From positions 1 through 12,204 of the forward strand of contig JAEXZL010000166.1 of assembly GCA_023451395.1 (NCBI GenBank): a DNA stretch of 12,204 nt, read 5' to 3'. Shown one piece after another: positions 6,721 to 12,204 of this stretch. Source of the DNA: Bacillota bacterium. GTDB taxonomy: Bacteria; Bacillota; Clostridia; Clostridiales; Clostridiaceae. The notes under the pieces are model-generated. The model was given only the letters and a program-made list of their open reading frames with translations. It made no database searches and was not told the origin of the DNA. The position numbers were made by a program, and so were the translations under genes. Position 1 is the stretch's first letter. Every line of letters begins with the position of its first letter.

Positions 6721-7573
6721 TATGATTATCTCCTTTTAATTCACTTATTACTTTATTTATAACCCAATCTGGTGTAGAAGCACCAGCAGTTACCCCGACC
6801 TTTAATCCTTCAAAATCCAATAAATCTTTTTGCTTTATTAAATCCTCCAAATTTTCCACTAAATAGGTATTGCTGCAATTCTCCTTGCTTATTTCAAAGA
6901 GCTTATTAGTATTGGATGAATTTACATCACCTATGACAATCATAGCCTCTGATTCTTGAGATAACTTCCTTGCATTATCCTGTCTTTCTGTGGTTGCATT
7001 ACATATAGTATTAAACACAATAAACTCCTTAGCGGTTTCAGCTATAGCAAGAAGTGCTCTGTTTAAATGCTCCTTTTTCTCCGTTGTCTGTGCTACAATG
7101 CAGAGCTTATTAGGTAGCTTGTCTTTGACATAACCTTCCTTTAAAATAATTGCATTGTTATTACACCAACCATTTATTCCTACGACTTCTGGATGGCTTT
7201 CATCCCCTACAATTACTATTGTATATCCTTCATTATAATATTTTTCAACCTTATTGTGAATATATTTTACATAAGGACAAGTATTATCAACTATATCAAG
7301 GTCTTTAGCCATAAGCTCTTCCATTACTACCTTGGATACTCCATGAGACCTAATTATTACTGTATCGCCTTTTTGAAGCATATTTATGTCCTTAAAAAGA
7401 ATTGGATAAATATTTTCTTCCTGAAGTTTATTTGTAACATCTTTATTATGTATAAGAGGCCCCAAAGTATAAATCTTTTTATTTTTTTCCTTTTGAACCT
7501 TTAAGGCTCCTTCTACAGCTCTTTTAACCCCAAAACAGAACCCTGATTTTTCAGCTAAAATTACATTATCCAT
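6710..7573 (-). CDS. ispH: 4-hydroxy-3-methylbut-2-enyl diphosphate reductase (IspH/LytB)
   Basis: Last enzyme of the MEP isoprenoid pathway: it reductively dehydroxylates HMBPP to isopentenyl and dimethylallyl diphosphate using a [4Fe-4S] cluster. The three cluster cysteines are C13 (GFCFGVKRAV), C99 (DNTCPYV) and C191 (NTICNATTERQ). Substrate-binding histidines are H42 (LIHN), H77 (SHGVS) and H127 (DESHPEV), with the proton-relay Glu in the HPEV motif. TAGASTPDW (262-270) provides the diphosphate-binding Ser-Thr pair. At 287 residues it is full length for the stand-alone enzyme. AAGGAG stands 7 nt before the ATG. It follows cmk after 35 bp and overlaps rpsA by 11 bp. The dimethylallyl product is also the prenyl donor for the i6A37 base that MiaB, encoded at the left edge, modifies further. 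Confidence 0.96.
   Translation of the reverse strand: MDNVILAEKSGFCFGVKRAVEGALKVQKEKNKKIYTLGPLIHNKDVTNKLQEENIYPILFKDINMLQKGDTVIIRSHGVSKVVMEELMAKDLDIVDNTCPYVKYIHNKVEKYYNEGYTIVIVGDESHPEVVGINGWCNNNAIILKEGYVKDKLPNKLCIVAQTTEKKEHLNRALLAIAETAKEFIVFNTICNATTERQDNARKLSQESEAMIVIGDVNSSNTNKLFEISKENCSNTYLVENLEDLIKQKDLLDFEGLKVGVTAGASTPDWVINKVISELKGDNHNGK
6729..6735 (-). promoter_or_regulatory. Ribosome binding site of rpsA inside the ispH coding region
   Basis: AAGGAGA, encoding part of the IspH C-terminal ELKGD, stands 8 nt before the rpsA ATG (6718-6720). Its presence argues that S1 is made as a separate protein and that the overlap is not a sequencing frameshift in a fused gene. Confidence 0.85.
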
Positions 7574-7608
7574 AATAATCTCCTTATAAATACTTAATTG
7601 TAACTAAA

Positions 7609-8265
7609 CTAGCAAGCTTTTCTTTCAATATATGAAGATAATGTAGTAACAACTTCTTCAATGGTCATATCTGATGTATCCACTTCAATAGCATCAGAGG
7701 CTTTTCTTAAAGGACTAACTTCTCTATTCATATCATCAAAATCACGTTTTTTTATATTTTCTAATATAATAGAATAAGTTACCTCTATTCCCTTACTCTT
7801 CAGCTCTTGGTATCGCCTTTCTGCTCTTCTTTCCGGAGAGGCGGTTATATAAAATTTAAATTTAGCCTCTGTTAATACAGTGGTACCAATATCACGGCCA
7901 TCCATCACTACAGAATTCTCCATAGCAATTTTCCTTTGCTGATCTACAAGCTTTTCCCTTACTTCAGCTATTGTAGCATAGGCTGACACCTGAGATGCTA
8001 TTTCAGGAACATGAAGATAATCTTCAAAGTCTTCTCCCTGTAATAACAGTCTCTCTTTATTAAAGCTTATTTGCATGCCATCGATCATAGAACATATTTT
8101 TTCTATATCTGAAGGACTATAACCTAATTGTAATGCTTTATATGTTACAGCTCTATACATAGAACCGGTATTTATATACATTAGATTATATCTCTCTGCA
8201 ATAATTCTTGCTATTGTGCTCTTACCTGCCCCAGCAGGTCCATCGATTGCAATAGAAAAACTCAC
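7609..8265 (-). CDS. cmk: Cytidylate kinase
   Basis: Phosphorylates CMP and dCMP with ATP, recycling CMP from RNA decay and lipid synthesis. Numbering from the preferred GTG start (218 residues): P-loop GPAGAGKS at 9-16, NTGSMYRAVT with the nucleotide-binding Arg at about 32-41, MDGRDIGT (121-128) of the CMP site, and the lid motif RDFDDMNREVSPL (174-186). Start choice: a TTG at 8275-8277 would add four residues, but AGGAG abuts it with no spacing. The GTG at 8263-8265 has GGAG 6 nt upstream and gives the family-typical N-terminus MSFSIAIDGPAGAGKS. The gene lies between the flavoprotein gene and ispH. I see no plsC between cmk and ispH, though some relatives carry one there. Confidence 0.95.
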   Translation of the reverse strand: MSFSIAIDGPAGAGKSTIARIIAERYNLMYINTGSMYRAVTYKALQLGYSPSDIEKICSMIDGMQISFNKERLLLQGEDFEDYLHVPEIASQVSAYATIAEVREKLVDQQRKIAMENSVVMDGRDIGTTVLTEAKFKFYITASPERRAERRYQELKSKGIEVTYSIILENIKKRDFDDMNREVSPLRKASDAIEVDTSDMTIEEVVTTLSSYIERKAC

Positions 8266-8271
8266 TGCTAT

Positions 8272-8275
8272 CTCC
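8272..8275 (-). promoter_or_regulatory. Ribosome binding site that decides the cmk start
   Basis: GGAG lies 6 nt before GTG 8263-8265. An AGGAG a few bases further upstream touches the alternative TTG (8275-8277) and is too close for that codon. Confidence 0.6.
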
Positions 8276-8337
8276 AACTCCTAACCATACTAATCTTTTC
8301 TTTGATAATTTAATAATTTACTTTAACTCACTATTAT

Positions 8338-8346
8338 ATAATAGCA
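8338..8346 (-). promoter_or_regulatory. Candidate extended -10 promoter upstream of cmk
   Basis: TGC-TATTAT on the minus strand is an extended -10 element, overlapped by a second TATAAT (8333-8338). No convincing -35 box lies 16-18 bp upstream. There is no terminator between the flavoprotein gene and cmk, so cmk is probably also reached by read-through. The rest of the 153-bp spacer (8266-8418) shows no small gene or RNA structure that I can support. Confidence 0.3.
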
Positions 8347-8418
8347 TAACTATAAAGGCTTGTGGTAAATATAATTTTCTCCTTTAATGATCTTTATCTT
8401 AATTATGGGAAAATATCT

Positions 8419-9639
8419 TTATTCACCTAATTTTATCCCTGCAAGATATCCAGTAGATATAGCAATCTGTACATTATAACCTCCAGTAAAGGCATCTACA
8501 TCTATAAGCTCACCTGCAAAATAAACATTTTCTGCTAGTTTTGATTTCATGGTAGAAGGATTAATTTCTTGAACAGCTACTCCTCCTGCAGTGACTATTG
8601 CTTCATCTATAGGTCTTAATCCCTTTATATCTAAGGTTAAATTTTGAAGAAGAGAAGTTAAATTAAGTCTTTCTTCCTTTGTTATAGAATGCACCTTTTT
8701 ATTAGGTGCGATATTTGAAAGCTTAATTATAACTTCAATTAATTTCTTAGGTAGCAAATCTTCTAAGGAATTTTTGTAATCTCTATTGCTATACTCTTTA
8801 AAATCATTTTTTATACGAAGGTCTAGTTCATCTGATGTAAGAGCAGGCTTTAGATTGATAGAAAGCTTATATATCCCCTTCTCCTCAACGTGCCTGCTAG
8901 CACTTAATATAATAGGTCCAGATACGCCATAGTGAGTGAAAATCATCTCACCAAAGTCTGAATAAATAGCCTTGTCATTTTTATATAAAGTTATCTGAAC
9001 ATTTCTTAGCGAGAGACCCTGAACCTCTTTAATCCAGCTATCCTTAATTTCTATTGGAACAAGAGAAGCCTTTGGCTCAATTATCTTATGACCAATTTTC
9101 TTTGCAAATCTATACCCATCACCTGTGGATCCAGTGCTTGGGTAGGATTTTCCTCCAGTTGCAAATATGAAGTAATCGCCATGGATTATCTCCCCATTAG
9201 AAAGTTTTAAATTAGAAATCCTTCTATCTTTAAAAGTTATATCAGAAACCCTACTCATTAATAGAACTTTTACTCCTGAGTCATTTAATTTTCTTTGAAA
9301 AAAGCTTATTATATCAGAAGATTTATTGGACTTAGGAAAAACCCTATCTCCTCTCTCAACCTTTAGCTCTACACCACTCTCATTGATCATACTCATTACA
9401 TCTTCATTAGTAAAAGAATACAAAGCACTATACAAAAAGGATGGATTTCCTGGTATATGGTCAAAAAATTCACCTATATCCTTGGCATTAGTCACGTTGC
9501 ACCTACCCTTTCCTGTTATAAAAAGCTTTTTACCTAATCTCTCGTTAGCTTCAATTAGGGTTACCTCATGATTCTTTGCTGCGGTAATTGCAGCCATCAT
9601 TCCTGCAGGTCCTCCTCCAACTACTATTACTTTTGCCAA
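8419..9639 (-). CDS. HI0933/BaiN-like NAD(P)/FAD-dependent oxidoreductase
   Basis: Flavoprotein of the HI0933 family (COG2081), 406 residues, the usual length. The N-terminal Rossmann motif VVGGGPAGMMAA (6-17) binds the FAD ADP moiety, with E30 ending strand 2. KKLFITGKGRCNVTN (37-51) is the family signature. FATGGKSYPSTGSTGDGY (159-176) and AGELIDVDAFTGGYNVQIA (375-393) complete the FAD site. The family includes BaiN, reported to reduce bile-acid intermediates, but most members are of unknown role and are often mis-annotated as aminoacetone oxidases; no substrate is claimed here. The start is TTG (9637-9639), supported by AAGGAGGAG 8 nt upstream and by the expected first residues MAKVIVVGGG. 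It heads the cmk-ispH-rpsA group, an order seen in other clostridia. Its promoter region carries a tandem duplication. Confidence 0.9.
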   Translation of the reverse strand: MAKVIVVGGGPAGMMAAITAAKNHEVTLIEANERLGKKLFITGKGRCNVTNAKDIGEFFDHIPGNPSFLYSALYSFTNEDVMSMINESGVELKVERGDRVFPKSNKSSDIISFFQRKLNDSGVKVLLMSRVSDITFKDRRISNLKLSNGEIIHGDYFIFATGGKSYPSTGSTGDGYRFAKKIGHKIIEPKASLVPIEIKDSWIKEVQGLSLRNVQITLYKNDKAIYSDFGEMIFTHYGVSGPIILSASRHVEEKGIYKLSINLKPALTSDELDLRIKNDFKEYSNRDYKNSLEDLLPKKLIEVIIKLSNIAPNKKVHSITKEERLNLTSLLQNLTLDIKGLRPIDEAIVTAGGVAVQEINPSTMKSKLAENVYFAGELIDVDAFTGGYNVQIAISTGYLAGIKLGE

Positions 9640-9656
9640 GGTATAATCTCCTCCTT

Positions 9657-9720
9657 AATTAAATTAAACAAGTTAATATTATATCTTCAATTAAATTAAA
9701 CAAGTTAATATTATATCTTC
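9657..9720. repeat. Perfect tandem duplication, 2 x 32 bp
   Basis: Positions 9657-9688 and 9689-9720 are identical over 32 bp. Each copy contains TATAAT on the minus strand, so the -10 region of the flavoprotein gene is doubled: the copy nearer the gene has no TTGACA upstream, the other one does. The unit is AT-rich and immediately precedes the ribosome binding site. Confidence 0.97.
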
Positions 9721-9736
9721 TCTTAATTCCTGTCAA
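9708..9736 (-). promoter_or_regulatory. Candidate sigma-A promoter of the flavoprotein-cmk-ispH-rpsA operon
   Basis: A consensus TTGACA -35 box (minus strand, 9731-9736) is 17 bp from TAATAT (9708-9713), or 15 bp from the overlapping TATAAT (9710-9715). It lies just after the gdhA terminator, and the -10 is inside the distal copy of the 32-bp repeat. It would give a leader of about 60 nt that runs through the proximal repeat copy. Confidence 0.6.
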
Positions 9737-9741
9737 ACAAA

Positions 9742-9766
9742 AAAGGGAGCATCTTATGCTCCCTTT
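9742..9766 (-). terminator. Intrinsic terminator of the glutamate dehydrogenase gene
   Basis: An 11-bp perfect stem, AAAGGGAGCAT (9742-9752) and ATGCTCCCTTT (9756-9766), with a 3-nt loop is followed on the minus strand by TTTTGTTTG. It begins 8 nt after the gdhA TAA. Confidence 0.92.
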
Positions 9767-9774
9767 AAAATTTC

Positions 9775-11139
9775 TTAAATAATACCTTGTAAATGCATTG
9801 CTTCTGCAACCTTAACAAATCCTGCAATGTTAGCTCCAGCAACAAGGTTATAACCATAACCATAATCATAAGCAGTAGTTGCTGCATTCTTATGAATATT
9901 TACCATTATTTCCATAAGCTTGCTATCAACTTCTTCCTCAGACCAAGATAGTCTCATACTGTTTTGTGCCATTTCTAGAGCAGATACAGCTACACCACCA
10001 GCATTAGCTGCTTTAGAAGGTCCAACTATAACATTATTATCCTGTAGGTATTTTACCGCCTCATTAGTACAAGGCATATTAGCACCTTCACAAACATATT
10101 TAATATTATTTTCAACAATTTGCTTAGCATGCTCTAAATGAATATCATTTTGAGTTGCACAAGGCATAATTATATCCACTTTTCTACCCCATGGCTTTTC
10201 ACCTTTAAAGAACTCAACGCCAAACTTATCTGCATAATCTGAAACCTTATCTCTACCGGAATTTCTCATCTCTACTAGATAATCTATCTTTTCTCCAGTA
10301 ACTCCTGATGGATCATAAATATAGCCATCTGGTCCTGATAATGTTACTACCTTACCACCTAACTCAGCAACTTTCTTACAAACTCCCCAAGAAACATTAC
10401 CAAAACCTGAAATAGCAACAGTTTTTCCTTGGAAGCTATCATTCTCATGCTTTAGAATTTCATTACAGAAATAGGTAATTCCAAAACCAGTAGCTTCTGG
10501 TCTTATTAAACTTCCGCCATAGCTAAGGCCCTTTCCAGTTAGTACTCCATTTTGGAAGGCTCCTCTAATTCTTCTATACTGGCCATATAAATATCCAATT
10601 TCTCTTCCAGCAACCCCTATATCCCCTGCAGGCACATCTATATCTGGTCCTATATGCCTATATAGCTCAGTCATAAAGCTCTGGCAAAATCTCATTATTT
10701 CTCCATCAGATCTTCCTCTTGGATCAAAATCAGACCCACCTTTACCTCCACCAATTGATAATCCAGTTAAGGAATTCTTTAGTGTTTGTTCAAAGCCTAA
10801 AAACTTAATTATTCCGATATAAACGGAAGGATGGAATCTAAGACCACCTTTGTATGGTCCTATAGATCCATTAAACTGAACCCTATAGCCTCTGTTAACC
10901 TTTACATTTCCTGCATCATCAACCCAAGAAACTTTAAACATAATCTGTCTTTCAGGCTCACAAAATCTTTCCAGTAAATTATTCTTAATGTACTCTGGAT
11001 GCTTGTCTAACACTGGTGCTAAAGAAGGAAGAACTTCTTCTACAGCCTGAATGAATTCTGGCTCTCCACTATTCCTTCTCTTTACATTCTCAAGTACATC
11101 TTGAATGTAGGCTTTTGAATCTAAAACTGAGTTATTCAT
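9775..11139 (-). CDS. gdhA: Glutamate dehydrogenase, hexameric type, probably NAD-specific
   Basis: Oxidative deamination of glutamate to 2-oxoglutarate and ammonia, or the reverse. 454 residues, the small hexameric class. Compared from memory with Clostridium symbiosum GDH, K97 (GPYKGGLRF), K121 (EQTLKNSLTG), the catalytic K133 (GGGKGGSDF), D173 (PAGDIGV) and S386 (GGVAVSALEM) match the known substrate and catalytic residues. The Rossmann motif is SGFGNVSW (244-251). F246 and the P270-D271 pair in TLSGPDGY match residues linked to NAD preference in C. symbiosum GDH, where NADP enzymes such as that of E. coli have small polar residues; NAD use is inferred from this. GGGAGGG stands 7 nt before the ATG. 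The gene has its own promoter and terminator. In an amino-acid-fermenting clostridium it would regenerate 2-oxoglutarate for transaminases. Confidence 0.95.
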   Translation of the reverse strand: MNNSVLDSKAYIQDVLENVKRRNSGEPEFIQAVEEVLPSLAPVLDKHPEYIKNNLLERFCEPERQIMFKVSWVDDAGNVKVNRGYRVQFNGSIGPYKGGLRFHPSVYIGIIKFLGFEQTLKNSLTGLSIGGGKGGSDFDPRGRSDGEIMRFCQSFMTELYRHIGPDIDVPAGDIGVAGREIGYLYGQYRRIRGAFQNGVLTGKGLSYGGSLIRPEATGFGITYFCNEILKHENDSFQGKTVAISGFGNVSWGVCKKVAELGGKVVTLSGPDGYIYDPSGVTGEKIDYLVEMRNSGRDKVSDYADKFGVEFFKGEKPWGRKVDIIMPCATQNDIHLEHAKQIVENNIKYVCEGANMPCTNEAVKYLQDNNVIVGPSKAANAGGVAVSALEMAQNSMRLSWSEEEVDSKLMEIMVNIHKNAATTAYDYGYGYNLVAGANIAGFVKVAEAMHLQGII

Positions 11140-11201
11140 TAAAAAACCCTCCCAAATGAATGATAAAATTCATTTTCATAATAAGTTTGCACAATAAATT
11201 T

Positions 11202-11231
11202 CTTATCGTGTATATATATATTCGATATAAG
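11202..11231. other. Imperfect inverted repeat over the predicted gdhA transcription start
   Basis: CTTATCG (11202-11208) and CGATATAAG (11223-11231) are complementary apart from a 2-nt AT bulge. They are separated by 14 nt of mostly alternating TA. The right arm overlaps the predicted -10 box by two bases and the repeat runs across the likely start site, a position suited to an operator or a leader hairpin. It may also be chance in AT-rich DNA. Confidence 0.35.
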
Positions 11232-11258
11232 TATAATTATTCCTTCTGCAAAATACAA
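11230..11258 (-). promoter_or_regulatory. Candidate sigma-A promoter of gdhA
   Basis: TTGTAT (11253-11258) and TATACT (11230-11235) on the minus strand have the ideal 17-bp spacing. They lie downstream of the regulator's terminator and predict a leader of about 85 nt before the gdhA ATG. Confidence 0.5.
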
Positions 11259-11288
11259 TATTTTTTGTAAAATTTATGAAAAGAAAAA

Positions 11289-11318
11289 ACCGTCAAAGTA
11301 TTTTACAATACCGACGGT
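11289..11318 (-). terminator. Intrinsic terminator of the RpiR-family regulator gene
   Basis: Outer stem ACCGTC/GACGGT (minus strand, 11313-11318 with 11289-11294) and inner stem GGTATT/AATACT around a GTAA loop, with a 2-nt TT bulge, are followed by a run of six T. It begins 7 nt after the regulator's TAA and separates it from gdhA. Confidence 0.85.
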
Positions 11319-11325
11319 GAAAATC

Positions 11326-12201
11326 TTATTTGTCTTCTGAAGGTTTATAAGAATAAATCTGATATTCTTCCCATATACTTTCAAGATTATTAAAGGTTTC
11401 AGCTATTTTTTCCTTTTCCATAAGCCCTACTGCAACAATTAAGGCATTAATAACACTTAATGGAGCTACTAAAGAATCTACGAAAGAGGCCATATTGCTT
11501 TGAGCTATAAGTGTATAATCCGATTTACCTGCTAAAGGAGAAAGCAAACTATCGGTTATAGCAGCAACTTTAGCCCCGCTCTTTTGAGCAAATTCTAAAA
11601 TCTGGATAGTTTTAATAGCATATCGTGGAAATCCAATACCAATTACTAAGTCACCCTCACCTACATTAATCATTTGCTCAAACAAATCACTAATCCCATA
11701 AGCAACTACTTTTACATTATCTAATATAACATTTAAATAAAACCCTAAGAACTCTGCCATTGCAGTTGAACTCCTGAGCCCAATAATATAAATTCTTTTA
11801 GCTCCTAAAATTTCATTAACTACATCTTGAAAACTCTTATGGTTAATTTTTTCTAAGGTTGCCCTTATATTTTCCATGTCCGCTTTAAGAACACCCTTTA
11901 ATGGATTTTCTTCTGTTATGTAGTCCTTTGATAACTCTAATCTCTGTACTGTGGTAAGTTTGTTTTTGATAAGCTCCTGCAAAGCTTTTTGAAGCTTTGG
12001 ATAGCCGCTAAATCCTAGCTCATTAGCAAATCTTACTACAGTAGATTCGCTAACTCCAACACTGATTCCTAATCTAGCTGCAGTCATAAATGCAGCCTTA
12101 TCATAATGTTTTAATATGTATTCAGCAATTAACTTTTGTCCTTTACTTAGTCTTGGGAACTTAACTTGAATGGTTTTCATTAAATCTTTATTATTATCCA
12201 T
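11326..12201 (-). CDS. MurR/RpiR-family transcriptional regulator (HTH plus SIS domain)
   Basis: 291 residues. The N-terminal HTH_6 domain (about 8-80) opens with FPRLSKGQKLIAEYILKHYD and has the helix-turn-helix LGISVGVSESTVVRFANELGFSGYPKLQ (44-71). The C-terminal SIS domain (about 125-260) contains RIYIIGLRSSTAMAE, with the phosphosugar-loop-like GLRSS (141-145), then GDLVIGIGFPRYAIKTI and AKVAAITDS. Family members bind phosphosugars and regulate sugar or amino-sugar genes, but clostridial members next to this flavoprotein-cmk cluster have no defined ligand known to me. Its direct target cannot be read from the sequence; gdhA, the next gene downstream, is a possibility. Only three bases precede the ATG in this window, so the ribosome binding site, the promoter and any upstream in-frame start are not visible; the N-terminus nevertheless looks complete for the family. 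Confidence 0.9.
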   Translation of the reverse strand: MDNNKDLMKTIQVKFPRLSKGQKLIAEYILKHYDKAAFMTAARLGISVGVSESTVVRFANELGFSGYPKLQKALQELIKNKLTTVQRLELSKDYITEENPLKGVLKADMENIRATLEKINHKSFQDVVNEILGAKRIYIIGLRSSTAMAEFLGFYLNVILDNVKVVAYGISDLFEQMINVGEGDLVIGIGFPRYAIKTIQILEFAQKSGAKVAAITDSLLSPLAGKSDYTLIAQSNMASFVDSLVAPLSVINALIVAVGLMEKEKIAETFNNLESIWEEYQIYSYKPSEDK

Positions 12202-12204
12202 CTT

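Noticed and set aside
7193..7504. Rightward open frame of 103 codons opposite ispH
   Set aside because: It is antisense to the conserved IspH core, with an Ile/Phe/Tyr-rich low-complexity product caused by AT-rich codons on the other strand.
8379..8385. AAAGGAG on the minus strand in the spacer before cmk, suggesting a small unlisted gene
   Set aside because: No ATG, GTG or TTG stands 4-13 nt downstream, and later ATGs open frames of only six to nine codons.
9657..9720. A repeat pair that could be a minimal CRISPR array
   Set aside because: The two copies abut with no spacer between them, the unit is a non-palindromic AT-rich promoter fragment, and no cas gene is nearby; it is a simple tandem duplication.

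Overview
The window comes from a low-GC Gram-positive spore former, most likely Clostridium sensu stricto. The evidence is AT-rich intergenic DNA, strong AGGAGG-type ribosome binding sites, TTG/GTG starts, a CotS-family spore-coat gene, a glutamate dehydrogenase resembling that of Clostridium symbiosum, and the clostridial cluster oxidoreductase - cmk - ispH - rpsA near miaB. No mobile element, rRNA, tRNA or CRISPR array was seen.

Layout. Apart from two genes, everything reads leftward. From the right: an RpiR/MurR-type regulator (11326-12201) with its own terminator; a hexameric glutamate dehydrogenase (9775-11139) with its own promoter and terminator; then an apparent operon of a HI0933/BaiN-like flavoprotein (8419-9639), cytidylate kinase (7609-8265), IspH (6710-7573) and a four-domain S1 protein (5662-6720), closed by a strong hairpin at 5617-5652. 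Next comes a two-gene unit of a CotS-like kinase-fold protein (4510-5550) and a two-domain GNAT acetyltransferase (3628-4500). It ends in a bidirectional terminator (3606-3634) shared with two rightward PLP aminotransferases (1140-2324 and 2410-3603). At the left edge, leftward and divergent from the aminotransferases, is the N-terminal two thirds of miaB (1-908, cut by the window edge).

Functionally this is a housekeeping backbone (tRNA modification, translation, CMP phosphorylation, isoprenoid precursors) with accessory units between its parts. The aminotransferases and glutamate dehydrogenase could work together in amino-acid metabolism, with 2-oxoglutarate and glutamate as the shared pair, but they are not co-transcribed and this is inference. 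The CotS-like gene suggests a link to spore coat formation.

I corrected two starts from ribosome-binding-site spacing: the CotS-like gene to ATG at 5550 and cmk to GTG at 8265. The most unusual features are a perfect 32-bp tandem duplication in the promoter region of the flavoprotein gene, an ispH/rpsA pair overlapping by 11 bp where many clostridia have one fused gene, and replacement of the catalytic Asp by Ser in the CotS-like protein. I found no convincing new multi-gene system; most of the window is ordinary chromosome.
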